Positions 16,388-26,298 of a DNA stretch of 64,000 nt are shown here, piece after piece. The notes below the pieces were generated by a model that saw only the letters and a list, made by a program, of their open reading frames with translations, ran no database searches and was not told the origin of the DNA. Every line of letters starts with the position of its first letter. The first letter of the stretch is position 1. Source of the stretch: Clostridium sp. C8-1-8 (GTDB taxonomy: Bacteria > Bacillota > Clostridia > Clostridiales > Clostridiaceae); contig NZ_JAABNO010000021.1 of the NCBI RefSeq assembly GCF_009928445.1, positions 1 through 64,000 on the forward strand. The letters run 5' to 3'. The translations under genes were made by a program, and so were the position numbers.

Positions 16388-17782
16388 TTAAATTGTCGGT
16401 ATAAATAACTTGAATACAATTTTTTCTTCTTCTTTCCTTGCCATAACTAGGCCCCCATGGAGCTTAATTATTTCCTTAACTATGGATAGCCCTAGTCCAC
16501 TGCCTTCTGCTGCCCTTGCCTTGTCCTTTTTATAAAGTCTATCGAAAAGCTTATTCACTTCTTCCTCTGATATCTCTTCATTAGGAATACTAAGTACTGA
16601 AACTACAGCATAACTGATATTATCTCTATTTTCCTTGCCTAGTACTACCTCTACTTTTGTTTCCATTTTAGAGTATTTTAGAGCATTGGATAATAGGTTA
16701 CTTATGGCTCTAAATATAAGCTCTCCATCGCCAAATACAATTATATCTTTATTATCCAAATATAATAAAAGTTCCAATTGACTTTGTTTAAAAACTGCTT
16801 GCTCCTCAACAACGGTTTGTCTAATAAGTTCTTGTAGGTGCAATTTATCCTTATTCATATCAATATCATTTGATGCTAGCTTAGAATACTGAAAGAAGTC
16901 GTCTATCATATACTTTAAGTGATTACTTTTACGCTCCATTATGCCTATAAACTTTCCTACCTCTTCTGTATCATCATATTTTTTCTCTTTTATAATCTTT
17001 ATATATCCTGTTATAGTTGTTAGAGGAGTTCTCAAATCATGAGATATATTGGTGAGAAATTCCTTACGCTTATCATCTTCTTTTTGAAGCTCTTCTGCCA
17101 TAAAATTAATATCTTTAGCCAGCTCAGTTAGTTCATTTTTATATTTTACTGGTACTACATTGCTTAAATTTCCTTCTGCCATTACTCTTATAGATTTATT
17201 TATCTTCAATAGATAAGCAAATCTTCCACTGGTAAGCAACGAAAAAGAGAGTAGATAAATTGTAATTACACTAAATATTACAGTATAGAAATTACCATCA
17301 TTCTGACCATAGCCTAAGTAGTCAAATAGTAGAAAATAATCACCGTTTATATGGTAGCAAGCCTTTACTCTAACAGTAGTATCGCTAACATCCTTATTTT
17401 TTTCTATATTATCAGCATGCTTTACTTGGATTAGACCATCTTTTATATACTTAAGGTCTATATCCTTAACTGAACCACTACTTGACTCTATAACTTTTCC
17501 ATCTTTGTCTACTAAATATAAAGTATAATCTCTCCTCCATTCCCTATTGATTATATTCTTCATTTTTTCTTCATTAGTATTAGCTGGATTTTTTAACTCA
17601 CTTAGTAGTTTTTTTACATAATCTTTATAAACATAGTTATAAATCTCATTATCGCTTTTTAAAGCTGGCTTTATTGCTGCACTTATCATTATCCCAAGAA
17701 ACAATGATATTCCCATTGATATTATTGCAAATATAGCTAGTTCAAGCTTTAATCTACTAATCCTTCTCAACTTTATAACCAA
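16388..17782 (-). CDS. Sensor histidine kinase
   Basis: A 464-residue membrane kinase. One helix lies at about 12-34, an extracytoplasmic sensor part at about 35-165, a second helix at about 168-190, and then HAMP. The dimerisation box is FLTNISHDLRTPLTTITGY with the phosphorylated His. The ATP-binding part shows ISNLLSNALKYS (N box) and GSGLGLSIVKEIIKLHGG (G2). The gene overlaps the end of the response regulator gene by 26 nt, so translation is coupled; both possible starts (17782 and four codons later) are TTG. It likely senses the substrate of the upstream ABC exporter. Confidence 0.85.
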   Translation of the reverse strand: MVIKLRRISRLKLELAIFAIISMGISLFLGIMISAAIKPALKSDNEIYNYVYKDYVKKLLSELKNPANTNEEKMKNIINREWRRDYTLYLVDKDGKVIESSSGSVKDIDLKYIKDGLIQVKHADNIEKNKDVSDTTVRVKACYHINGDYFLLFDYLGYGQNDGNFYTVIFSVITIYLLSFSLLTSGRFAYLLKINKSIRVMAEGNLSNVVPVKYKNELTELAKDINFMAEELQKEDDKRKEFLTNISHDLRTPLTTITGYIKIIKEKKYDDTEEVGKFIGIMERKSNHLKYMIDDFFQYSKLASNDIDMNKDKLHLQELIRQTVVEEQAVFKQSQLELLLYLDNKDIIVFGDGELIFRAISNLLSNALKYSKMETKVEVVLGKENRDNISYAVVSVLSIPNEEISEEEVNKLFDRLYKKDKARAAEGSGLGLSIVKEIIKLHGGLVMARKEEEKIVFKLFIPTI

Positions 17783-18443
17783 CTCCCCAGACAGTCTTAA
17801 TGTATTTACTGCTCTTTACTTGATCACCAAGCTTTTCTCTTAGATTCCTAATATGAGTTAACACGCTATTGTCGTTTTCTAAAAAGCTATCTTTCCATAT
17901 CAGTTCATAGATGTTTTTTGTAGAATAAATTCTCCCCTTATTAGCTGCTAAAAGCTTAAGGATTTCAAACTCCTTAGGAGTGAGTTTTATTTCCTCCTCA
18001 GATCTCTTAACGGTATATTCTTCTAAATTCATCTCCAAATCCTTAATATTCAAAAGTTTTTTATCCTGAACAATACCAATGCTGCTTGTTCTTTTAATAA
18101 TGGCCTTTATTCTAAAAGAAAGCTCTGTAAAGTCAAAAGGCTTGGTCACATAATCATCACAGCCTTTAATAAATCCTTTTACCTTGTCAAGCTGCTCTCC
18201 TTTAGCTGTTAAGAATATCACTGGTGTTTCAGTAAATTCTCTCATCTTTGTAAGCATCGAATATCCATCAATTTTAGGCATCATTATGTCCAATAAAACA
18301 ATTGAATACCTTTCTTCTCTAAGTAGCTCTAATCCTTCTTCTCCATCTTTAGCAGAGCTTATTTCATATTCATCCTTAAAATAGGTTTTTACCATATCTA
18401 ATATATCATTATCATCATCTACAATTAGAAGCTTTTCCATCAT
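17757..18443 (-). CDS. OmpR-family response regulator
   Basis: A 228-residue regulator. The receiver domain has KLLIVDDDND at the start (acidic pocket), the phosphoacceptor Asp52 in VLLDIMMPK, and the conserved Lys in YVTKPFDFTEL. The C-terminal winged helix (about 125-228) has LTPKEFEILKLLAANKGRIY and SVLTHIRNLREKLGD. The start at ATG 18443 has AGAGGA 9 nt upstream. It follows the permease gene by 24 nt in the same operon, and its partner kinase overlaps its 3' end. It probably regulates the operon's ABC genes. Confidence 0.88.
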   Translation of the reverse strand: MMEKLLIVDDDNDILDMVKTYFKDEYEISSAKDGEEGLELLREERYSIVLLDIMMPKIDGYSMLTKMREFTETPVIFLTAKGEQLDKVKGFIKGCDDYVTKPFDFTELSFRIKAIIKRTSSIGIVQDKKLLNIKDLEMNLEEYTVKRSEEEIKLTPKEFEILKLLAANKGRIYSTKNIYELIWKDSFLENDNSVLTHIRNLREKLGDQVKSSKYIKTVWGVGYKVEKD

Positions 18444-18467
18444 AATTTCCATTCCTCTTATAATAGG

Positions 18468-20786
18468 TTAATTTTCCCTTAATAATTCACTTTTTACCTT
18501 ACCACCAGTTTTAACCATTGGCAATAAAAATGTCACAATACATAATAATATATCTAATAAAAATACTAAAACAATCTGATTAGAATAATGCACTGACTTT
18601 ACTCCCATCATTTGTAAAAACACTTTAGAAATAACCGCATAAAATCCACCTGCTAATATGGATGAAACTATAATTATTACAGCCTGTCTAACTATATATG
18701 ATTTAAATATAAAGTTCTTTCCTAGTCCTAGCGCCATTAGGATATTCTCATCTTTTCTTTCTTCTAAAAAGGATACATAAGCTATGTTTATATTGAAAAT
18801 AAGCGCTGAAAGTATTATCATTACTGATAATATTTTAAACAGTATTATAAATTGATCTATACGCTGTGCCATAGCATCACTAAGGCTGTTTACAGAAACT
18901 ACTGGTGAGTCTTTAATTTTCTTCATCCACTTTGTATTCTTCGAATTAATAAGATAACTTATATTATTACTTTCTTCACTATAAGGAACTAACACCATTA
19001 TTGTATTTAAAAAATCACTATCATAAATTCCTATTACCTTAAGGTCCTTTTCTTTTCCTTCTGAATATATTTTAAGTTTATTCCCTATATTTAACTTGTT
19101 AAGCTTACTAAATTTTGAACTTATTAAGCATTGATTTTTATCAGAAAAATCTAGATCTTTTCCCTCTAGCAACTTGAATTTTAATCCATAATCTGCTTTC
19201 TTTATTCCGCTTAAATCTATGTCTTTTGTTTCTGTAAGTTTATTATTTATGCTCCATATCTCATTATAGATTTTAGTAACTCCCTCTACCCCTTTTTCCC
19301 TTGTAAGCTTACTGTCAACCTCTTCATTATCAGCTTTTAAGAGCATATAGTTGTAAGGAAGAGCTTCTTTAAATTCAGTATTTAAGGTCGTTTTAATAGT
19401 CTTATTAAAGGAAGTAGCTATCAAAATAAACAATAAGGTTATTGCTAAGCTTAAAGCTAGCAGATTAAAAGCTAAGAAGTTTTTCTTTATATTCTTAAAG
19501 GAATACAGAAAACTAATACTTCTAAAGGGCATTCTAGAAAATATCCTTATTAGTATTGAAGTTATAATAAAGAATAAAAGTATGATTAGCAATAATAATA
19601 AACCTGTACCAAAGCTTATGATAGTTTTTAAATATACTGAATACACAAGCATTACAACTGGTATTAACAGTAATAATAATAGGAAAATTCTTCTCTTTAT
19701 CTTTCCAGTATCACTGTAACTCTCTCTAATTATATCTAGTGCTTTGATTCCTTTTAACAGCATAAGCGGAACCTTGTAAAATAAAACAAAGATTATAAGA
19801 TTTAAAAACATACCTTTTAAAGCAATAAATATTTCTTTATCAAAACTCAATACTCTATCAATATAATTAAGCTTTAACAATATTGAACTTACAATAATTG
19901 ATAAGAATAAAGATAAGCCAATTGGTATCCCAATAATTATAAGCATCTCTAAGCTGAAAGCTTTCCGAATATGCCTATCCTTTATCGATAATAACTTCAT
20001 TATTGCAATATCTTTTTTTCTTCTAGTGATTAGAACTATGCAAGTACTTATTATGGTAATTGAAGATAATATATACCCCATGGTTGTTAGCATTCCTAAC
20101 ATACCTATTTTCATATTAGTTGAATTACTAACCTCATCTGCTTTATCTTTTAAGGAAGAATACGTATAGGTATCCTCTACCTTTTCCAAGCTATGTTTTA
20201 AAGCTTCCCCGTCATCCTTCCCATCTATATAAGCGAAATTAGGATTTTTAGGTTTTTGAGATACCTTCCCATATCCTAGGATTGCAGCATCATTACTAAC
20301 TCCTTTAGGATTGCCTTCTATACTTTTCACTGTATATTCCCTAGAGCCAAATTCTTTGTCAATTACAGTTATTCTGTCTCCTGCTTTAACTGAAAGGGCT
20401 TTTCCCAAGGATGCTGATAAAATTATCTCATCATCTCTTAGTTCCTCATCTCCCAGAATCACTTTGGAGTATATTTTTGTTGAATCAGAAGTTTTTAAAT
20501 AAGCAGTGCTATCCTGTTTTAATGTCACCTTATAACCTTCTGCTCTCAATTCATCCAGAGTAGTTAAAAACTTCTTTGAGAAGGACCCAGCTGATATGGA
20601 AAGCATACCTCCATTTATGGCCTTTATATTCTGCTCATTATAGGCTTTCATGTTTTCAGATATTATTGGTATAGTTATGGACAAAACCGTAGTTATGAAA
20701 ATAGATAGCATTGTAAAAAATATTATCCACTTTTCTCTTTTCATCCTTTTTAGGTTATATAATTTAAAAATGCTAGTCCACCTCAT
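18468..20786 (-). CDS. ABC transporter permease with two FtsX domains
   Basis: A 772-residue membrane protein. It starts with one helix (about 20-42), then an extracytoplasmic MacB-like domain (about 45-230), then a first FtsX core with helices at about 235-260, 280-310 and 325-350. After two or three linking helices there is a second extracytoplasmic domain (about 465-640) and a final FtsX core. This is the layout of LolE/MacB-type mechanotransmission transporters with fused halves. The ATG at 20786 overlaps the ATPase gene by 14 nt, so they are coupled. Likely substrates are antimicrobial peptides or lipids, but none is shown. Confidence 0.8.
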   Translation of the reverse strand: MRWTSIFKLYNLKRMKREKWIIFFTMLSIFITTVLSITIPIISENMKAYNEQNIKAINGGMLSISAGSFSKKFLTTLDELRAEGYKVTLKQDSTAYLKTSDSTKIYSKVILGDEELRDDEIILSASLGKALSVKAGDRITVIDKEFGSREYTVKSIEGNPKGVSNDAAILGYGKVSQKPKNPNFAYIDGKDDGEALKHSLEKVEDTYTYSSLKDKADEVSNSTNMKIGMLGMLTTMGYILSSITIISTCIVLITRRKKDIAIMKLLSIKDRHIRKAFSLEMLIIIGIPIGLSLFLSIIVSSILLKLNYIDRVLSFDKEIFIALKGMFLNLIIFVLFYKVPLMLLKGIKALDIIRESYSDTGKIKRRIFLLLLLLIPVVMLVYSVYLKTIISFGTGLLLLLIILLFFIITSILIRIFSRMPFRSISFLYSFKNIKKNFLAFNLLALSLAITLLFILIATSFNKTIKTTLNTEFKEALPYNYMLLKADNEEVDSKLTREKGVEGVTKIYNEIWSINNKLTETKDIDLSGIKKADYGLKFKLLEGKDLDFSDKNQCLISSKFSKLNKLNIGNKLKIYSEGKEKDLKVIGIYDSDFLNTIMVLVPYSEESNNISYLINSKNTKWMKKIKDSPVVSVNSLSDAMAQRIDQFIILFKILSVMIILSALIFNINIAYVSFLEERKDENILMALGLGKNFIFKSYIVRQAVIIIVSSILAGGFYAVISKVFLQMMGVKSVHYSNQIVLVFLLDILLCIVTFLLPMVKTGGKVKSELLREN

Positions 20787-21444
20787 TAAGAACACCATCC
20801 TTTAAAAAACAACGTCTCTCACCTAAGACTCCTATTCTTTCATCGTGAGTCACTATGATAAGTGAACACCCAGTTTCTTTCCTAAGTTCTAGCAAAAGAC
20901 TTATAACTTTTTCACCATTTGAGCTATCCAATGCCCCTGTAGGTTCATCGCATAAGATTATACTTGGATTGTTCACCAAGGCTCTAACTACTGCTACTCT
21001 CTGCGCTTCCCCTCCAGATAGAGCAGATGTTTTTGCATCTTTCTTTTCACTTAGCCCAACTCTGCTTAATAGCTGTTCTGCTGATTTCTTTTTCGTCTTA
21101 AACTTGCTTTTAGAATCCTTCATGGCAATGATCAGATTCTCTAAGGGATTCAATGAAGATATTAAATTAGCATTTTGAAATATCAAACCAATATTTTTTC
21201 CTCGTAAATCCTCTATATATGACTCTTTCAAGCAATCAACCCTCCTGCCATCAAGATATATTTCTCCACTAGAGGGTGTGTCTAAGAGTGCTATAAGATG
21301 CAAAAGTGTTGACTTTCCTCCACCGGAAGCACCCATTATTGTTATAAAATCACCATCTTTAACTGTTAGATTGACATTTTTTAAAACCTCTTGAACTGTT
21401 TCCCCAGTCATAAAGCTCTTACAAAGATTTTTTACTTGTAACAT
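20773..21444 (-). CDS. ABC transporter ATPase (LolD/MacB type)
   Basis: A 223-residue ATPase. Walker A is IMGASGGGKSTLLHL, the Q-loop FQNANLISSL, the signature SALSGGEAQRVAVVRAL, Walker B IILCDEPTGALD and the switch His LIIVTHDERI. The start at ATG 21444 is set by GGAGGAGTTTGT. It is first in a four-gene operon (ATPase, permease, response regulator, kinase) read leftward to the terminator at 16320-16352. The family energises export or resistance mechanotransmission rather than import. Confidence 0.9.
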   Translation of the reverse strand: MLQVKNLCKSFMTGETVQEVLKNVNLTVKDGDFITIMGASGGGKSTLLHLIALLDTPSSGEIYLDGRRVDCLKESYIEDLRGKNIGLIFQNANLISSLNPLENLIIAMKDSKSKFKTKKKSAEQLLSRVGLSEKKDAKTSALSGGEAQRVAVVRALVNNPSIILCDEPTGALDSSNGEKVISLLLELRKETGCSLIIVTHDERIGVLGERRCFLKDGVLNEVD

Positions 21445-21984
21445 ACAAACTCCTCCATACACATTTTTAACTACCTGCTATTAAACAAAACTATTCAAAA
21501 GTCTTGCTTTAATAGCAAAAAGCTTGAATTTTATACTGCTCCTATAGTTGATAAATCACGTACTTACCTTCCACTTATGTCCATTGTCATGGTAGATTTC
21601 TTCATCACAAAAAATAAGGTAACTTTAGAGGTTTATCCTCTATATAAACTAAGTATAATGAAGGAAAATCTGTATTTTATTTAGTAAAAATAAAGAAAAG
21701 ATAAAGATTTCTTACAAGCTCTTCAAAGTTTGATCTATTTTACTTCACTAGTCTATTGGTTTTAGCAATGCCAAACAAATAATCATAGTAATTTCTACAA
21801 GGTAACTTAATTCATTTCTTAAGGCATATAAGGTTGAGCCCCTTTTTTAGTTGCAGCTATTGCAGCAGCCCTATTTGCACGCAAAAAAACCTATGCTTAA
21901 GCTTTAGCATAGGTTTTTTTATTTAATTCCTTATTGATGAAAATTATGTGAATATTGCTCATTAGATAAATATTTATTTCACTG
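21445..21984. other. Gene-poor stretch with operon promoter and a terminator
   Basis: The right half holds a strong terminator (21883-21920). Next to it on the minus strand, 21834-21893 can be read as a 21-codon frame from TTG ending RAAAIAATKKGAQPYMP, which looks protein-like but has no clear ribosome binding site. The promoter of the ABC operon should lie between 21465 and about 21700. Confidence 0.4.
21883..21920. terminator. Bidirectional terminator downstream of the HTH protein gene
   Basis: AAAAAAACCTATGCT, a short loop and AGCATAGGTTTTTTT form a stem with A and T runs on both sides. It lies about 65 nt after the stop of the minus-strand gene at 21985. Confidence 0.85.
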
Positions 21985-23187
21985 TTAGATTTCAGCAATT
22001 GTAAGACTTCTCAAATACCTGCCTTGTCCATCAATATTGTTTGGAGTTGCGACAAAACCTTCTTTTACTAAGTATTCATTGGTAGCACCAAAAATTTGAT
22101 GCCATACTTCGTTCGCAGTTTCTTTTATATCTACCTTATGCTTTACAGGTGTTAATGTTGATGCATTAATTTCAAAATTATCAAAGATTTCTTTTACTAT
22201 AGGAAATATATTTACAAGTATACTATCTGACAACTCTTTGATAATTGTAGCTAATTCAAAGTCATAAAATACTGGAATATCCACTGAAATAATGTTCTCA
22301 TCATCTCTTATACTGATATATTCTAATTCTTTCAAAAACTGTACTATATTCTTTTCTTTTTCTGATATTTTGCTATATGTAATATCATTTTCGATGATAT
22401 TACATATTAAAGTACCACATTCATATGCGATTTTCTTGTTCATTCTATCTAAAACCTTGTTATATAAGATATTTACTGCATCAAATGGACTTGCACTACC
22501 AATGCTTTTTTGCGCTAGTCTAAAAAATCTGAACATATCTTTTCTTAAACCATCTGAATCTCCAAAACTGTTAAAAGTAAATCCACGACTTCTATAGTTA
22601 TTACTACTACATAATATCTTATTGCTGTGGTTTTCAACTAATTTACTATCCTCGTATCCAACAATAATGTAATCCCTATTTCCAGGCTGTAACTTTGATG
22701 CACAAAAAGTATTTTTTTCAGTAAAAAATTCAAAAGCGGTACCATCAAAAATTTCATCGCAGATGATATGATAGAGAATTCTCTCGTAACTATGGTAATT
22801 AAAGCATCTTAAATGTGAAACTTTTTCATAAATCATATCTTTCATATCAATTATTTTTTTACCAATAGTCTCTCCTACGTTATGGAAATAATGTTCCATT
22901 TCTACAACGTCATCTTCTAAGAAAATAGGAAATTTAACCATGTATGTATTATCCTTAACTTCTACAGCATTAATTAATTTAAGATTATTGATAATATTTA
23001 CAACAACTTCCTCTTTAATATTTAAAAATCTTGCTATTTCAAATCTTGAAATAGTAAATGGAGCATTTTTGGCAATTAGATAAAGTATTTCAGATGTATA
23101 TTCTCTGCTGCAAACAAATTCTGGATTATATTTATCATATTCACCAATATCACCAAAAAAATAAAAATTCAATTTTCTATTCATCAC
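21985..23187 (-). CDS. Unknown protein with N-terminal winged-helix-like region
   Basis: A 400-residue soluble protein that I do not recognise. Residues about 28-80 (TSEILYLIAKNAPFTISRFE, then IARFLNIKEEVVVNIINNL) look like a winged helix-turn-helix. The rest is mixed alpha/beta without catalytic motifs that I can name; several Cys and aromatic residues occur mid-protein. The start is GTG 23187 or ATG 23184; GGGAG lies about 8 nt upstream of the first. A DNA-binding or effector-sensing role is possible. Neighbours are an unrelated metalloprotease gene and an ABC operon. Confidence 0.6.
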   Translation of the reverse strand: MMNRKLNFYFFGDIGEYDKYNPEFVCSREYTSEILYLIAKNAPFTISRFEIARFLNIKEEVVVNIINNLKLINAVEVKDNTYMVKFPIFLEDDVVEMEHYFHNVGETIGKKIIDMKDMIYEKVSHLRCFNYHSYERILYHIICDEIFDGTAFEFFTEKNTFCASKLQPGNRDYIIVGYEDSKLVENHSNKILCSSNNYRSRGFTFNSFGDSDGLRKDMFRFFRLAQKSIGSASPFDAVNILYNKVLDRMNKKIAYECGTLICNIIENDITYSKISEKEKNIVQFLKELEYISIRDDENIISVDIPVFYDFELATIIKELSDSILVNIFPIVKEIFDNFEINASTLTPVKHKVDIKETANEVWHQIFGATNEYLVKEGFVATPNNIDGQGRYLRSLTIAEI

Positions 23188-23400
23188 TTTATTTTCTCCC
23201 TAAAATAGTTATTACATAATCCCTACTATTGTCTATCAATAATGCAAGCTATTTTTCAACCTCTCCCAATATAATGAAATTAATTGATCATGATCAATAT
23301 CTCTTCTAAGCACATACTTTAAATACAGTTCACTCCTGACTACAAGTAAGGTTTTGAATTGATTGTCCAATAGTAAAGCTTATACATACTATAACGCATG

Positions 23401-24453
23401 CTATTGCCAAAGTTTGTCCCATTTGTACAACATATCTTTATCAAGCCCCTGTTTTTCACTTTTTTCACAGGCATCATTATAATAGTTTAAAAATTTCTGC
23501 AAATTTATAAAACTATCTAGCAAAGCTTGTCTACCCAAAACTTCTTCTATAACAGAACACATATATTTTCCTATAACCTTATTTAAAGCCTCTTCATCTT
23601 TAGTCATGTAAAAATACTTTTCTGTAGCATCATCTAACAAATCATAATTGTCTGAAGTACCATCTAACAGCTGCAGCATGATATTATTAAAATCAGAAAT
23701 CTTTTCATCAAGTTTATTCCATGATTCAAGATAACTTCCTTTAAATCCTTTCGCTAGCTCTTCTCCATAACCTTCCAATAGTAATTCATATAAGTCTTGC
23801 TCTTTATTAAAAAAATATACCGCTGCACCTTCACTTAAGATACCTTCAACAAGGTTTACAGCTAAAGAAATCTTGTCCTTATTTTTTACAAGTTCGTTTC
23901 TTCGTACATTTTTCTTTAACCAATATAGAAAGCCAATATGATGAAATTCATGTAAAATTACTCCTTCTATATTTTTTTCAAGCTCCTTCTTTGAAGGCCA
24001 GAACAACACATCAAGACACATAGTGTTGTCATCAACAATACTTCCACCATTGTAACCATCTAAGCAGAAAAATATATTTAGCTTCAGCTTTGTATCCAGC
24101 GGCAAGGTACTCACTAACCTATCTTCAAAGCCCTTAAAATCAAAGTTCTTAACATTATCAAGCTTCTTATATAATAGCTCTAAGTTACTATATATATTTT
24201 TTAATGCCTCATACATCCTTTTAAGAATAAAGTTTTCAGTTTCATAGCTACTTTCTTTAACTACTGCATAAAGCATATCCAAGTAGTCATCTTTATTTAT
24301 ATCATCCTCATAAAACTTAAACTGCATCTTACAGCCTTCATCCTGGTTTAAGAAATTCATTATTTCTTCTCTTTTTATATTTATGCCCTTAGAAAACTTA
24401 GTTAATATTTTTATCATTTCCTCTGCTGAAGATAAGGATACGTTAATCTGCAT
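23401..24453 (-). CDS. Putative zinc metalloprotease (DUF5700-like)
   Basis: A 350-residue cytosolic protein. GVILHEFHHIGFLYW carries HExxH, with the acidic GILSEGAAVYFF following about 45 residues later as a probable third metal ligand, which is the gluzincin pattern. The N-terminal 130 residues are helical and the C-terminus is also helical. This arrangement fits the DUF5700 putative Zn-dependent proteases of Firmicutes. Start: ATG 24453 with AAAGGTGG. The substrate is unknown. It stands alone between a repeat element (24564-24655) and the HTH protein gene. Confidence 0.7.
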   Translation of the reverse strand: MQINVSLSSAEEMIKILTKFSKGINIKREEIMNFLNQDEGCKMQFKFYEDDINKDDYLDMLYAVVKESSYETENFILKRMYEALKNIYSNLELLYKKLDNVKNFDFKGFEDRLVSTLPLDTKLKLNIFFCLDGYNGGSIVDDNTMCLDVLFWPSKKELEKNIEGVILHEFHHIGFLYWLKKNVRRNELVKNKDKISLAVNLVEGILSEGAAVYFFNKEQDLYELLLEGYGEELAKGFKGSYLESWNKLDEKISDFNNIMLQLLDGTSDNYDLLDDATEKYFYMTKDEEALNKVIGKYMCSVIEEVLGRQALLDSFINLQKFLNYYNDACEKSEKQGLDKDMLYKWDKLWQ

Positions 24454-24563
24454 AATAATCCACCTTTAACTAGTTTATAGAGTATTCCCTCATTGTATTA
24501 CATAAAAATGTAATACATTTAATATTCTACCATATATCTATAAACCTTCAACAGTAAACAAAA

Positions 24564-24655
24564 ATGTACCACTTCGATCAGAAATTTATCTTCAATCTCC
24601 TTTGCTTTTTATAAGGAGCCTTTGAAAATATAATTTTCATCACTAAGTGGTACAT
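24564..24655. repeat. Inverted-repeat element, family A copy 1
   Basis: ATGTACCACTTC (24564-24575) is matched at the other end by AAGTGGTACAT (24645-24655). The interior contains a second inverted pair (TCTCC with GGAG). Length is 92 bp and there is no coding capacity. Related copies are at 48071, 48245, 59004 and 62031, and variants with ends AGATGAGCTACTT are at 27157 and 41870. Confidence 0.75.
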
Positions 24656-24680
24656 ATTTAATGTCATATTAACTATACTC

Positions 24681-24715
24681 TATGTTTAATAATATTATTG
24701 AAATCAACATAGCCT
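24681..24715. repeat. Family-B short repeat
   Basis: ATGTTTAATAATATTATTGA followed by AATCAACATAGCC closely matches 3631-3660 and more loosely 62763-62797 and 63287-63318. It lies just after the GntR gene and could act as its terminator. Confidence 0.45.
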
Positions 24716-24732
24716 AAATATAAAGATATATA

Positions 24733-25467
24733 CTAACCTTCTTTGTGAAAATGTACATTAAAGTTACACTTATCTCCTCTTGTATAATTACGAGATAATT
24801 CAATCACTTTTTCATTTTCATCATAGCTAACACATTCAAAAAGCATTACAGATAGCCTAGAGTCTATTCCAAGCATTCGAGCGTCTCTTTGCTCAAGCTG
24901 GGTTAGATCTAATGTTTGAAAAGCTTTTGATATTTTTATACCATAAAACTCATACACTTCGTAAATAGAGAATACCCCCAGGTCTATTCCTTCTAGTTTC
25001 GGCACTACATACTTCGGTATATAAATTTCCTCTAAGGACACTGGATCACCGTCTGCAGAACATATACGTTTTATATAATAGATTTCATCTTCTTTATCTA
25101 TTCCAAATATACTTCCGTATTTATCTCCAGCTTTTCTTAAAACCTTGGTTAGTACTTTAGTGCATGGCTGAGTATTCTTCTCTCTCATAGTCTGAGTGAA
25201 ACCACCTAGAGTCTCCAGATCTCTCTCCACTTTGCTACCTACCACATATACGCCTTTACCCTGTACTCTTTTTAATATACCTTCATTCACAAGAGTATCT
25301 ATTCCATTTCGTACAGTCATTCTATTAATACCATAGATATCTGCTAAGTCATTTTCTGAAGGTATGGCCATTCCAGGTAAATATTCACCATCTTCTATCT
25401 TATTTCTTATTACCTCTCTAAGCTGTAAATATATTGGAGATTGATAATTTATTTCTTCCTTACTCAA
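24733..25467 (-). CDS. GntR-family regulator (FrlR-like, UTRA domain)
   Basis: A 244-residue regulator. The N-terminal GntR winged helix reads IYLQLREVIRNKIEDGEYLP and MAIPSENDLADIYGINRMTV; the C-terminal UTRA ligand domain covers about 90-240. Start: TTG 25467, with GGAGG 8 nt upstream; the frame is open further but not better placed. It follows the fructoselysine kinase gene by 40 nt on the same strand, so it probably senses a phosphorylated Amadori compound. A second GntR gene lies on the other side of the kinase. Confidence 0.85.
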   Translation of the reverse strand: MSKEEINYQSPIYLQLREVIRNKIEDGEYLPGMAIPSENDLADIYGINRMTVRNGIDTLVNEGILKRVQGKGVYVVGSKVERDLETLGGFTQTMREKNTQPCTKVLTKVLRKAGDKYGSIFGIDKEDEIYYIKRICSADGDPVSLEEIYIPKYVVPKLEGIDLGVFSIYEVYEFYGIKISKAFQTLDLTQLEQRDARMLGIDSRLSVMLFECVSYDENEKVIELSRNYTRGDKCNFNVHFHKEG

Positions 25468-25507
25468 GCAAAGCACCTCCTAACCTCAAAACTAAAATTA
25501 TAAAAAT

Positions 25508-26296
25508 CTAATTCCAAGTACCACTATACTGAAGAGTGATAGCTGAACTTTCTGCACCCATTTGCATACAGTCTTCTATAGCTTTATTTAATAAAATTCC
25601 TCTTAAAAATCCAGCTATATAGGAATCTCCAGCTCCCATAGTATCCTTTACCTCACAAGGAACGATACCATGAGTTATATAATCTTTGCCATTATAGCAG
25701 ATAGATCCTTTTTCTCCAAGGGTTACAATAACAAGCTTTGGACCCTTAGAGTACATAGCTTTCATATAGTTTCTTATAAAATCATCATCCCCTTCATCAT
25801 AGGAAAAGAATGCATAATCTACATTATATATGGCTTTCTCAACAACAGGATCATCCAGCTTAGTAGCAAAGTCAAAGGCTATTTTAGTTCCTTTAGCTTT
25901 TATCTTCCATAAATCGTTTTCTACCATACCCCAAAGTCCTGATACCACCATGTCATGAGTACTTAAGAAGTCTATATCCTCATCGGAAAGCTTAAACTGT
26001 GATAAAACCCCTTCGTCGTAATCCCCAAGGATTCTATCTCCATTAACAATCTCAACCTTTGTTATTGCAGTATTTCCATGCAAAACCCTTATATGTGAGG
26101 TATCTACTGATTTATTTTTTATTGCATCTATCATTATCTTACCATACTTATCATCTCCGACTACACCGGTATAGGAAGCTTCTCCACCAAGTCTAACGAA
26201 AAACACTGCTACATTTACAGGATTTCCTCCAGTATAGGCCTGATTTAAACTTTCATATACGTCCATACAGTTATCTCCAACTGCTGCTAATTTCAT
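25508..26296 (-). CDS. frlD: Fructoselysine 6-kinase (PfkB family)
   Basis: A 262-residue ribokinase-type sugar kinase. The N-terminal LAAVGDNCMDVYESLNQAYT and the GGNPVNVAVFFVRLG motif match E. coli FrlD closely, as does the C-terminal DTMGAGDSYIAGFLRGIL (catalytic Asp in GAGD) and the final YSGTWN. The enzyme phosphorylates fructoselysine at C6 in the cytosol. The ATG at 26296 lies two nt after the GntR stop, with GAGGATGGG overlapping that gene's end, so they are cotranscribed. A second PfkB kinase lies at 31336. Confidence 0.85.
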   Translation of the reverse strand: MKLAAVGDNCMDVYESLNQAYTGGNPVNVAVFFVRLGGEASYTGVVGDDKYGKIMIDAIKNKSVDTSHIRVLHGNTAITKVEIVNGDRILGDYDEGVLSQFKLSDEDIDFLSTHDMVVSGLWGMVENDLWKIKAKGTKIAFDFATKLDDPVVEKAIYNVDYAFFSYDEGDDDFIRNYMKAMYSKGPKLVIVTLGEKGSICYNGKDYITHGIVPCEVKDTMGAGDSYIAGFLRGILLNKAIEDCMQMGAESSAITLQYSGTWN

Positions 26297-26298
26297 TA

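Noticed and set aside
16388-21444. Bacitracin-type BceRSAB module
   Set aside because: The kinase has a sizeable extracytoplasmic sensor domain and the permease has two FtsX cores with two extracellular domains, unlike BceS and BceB.
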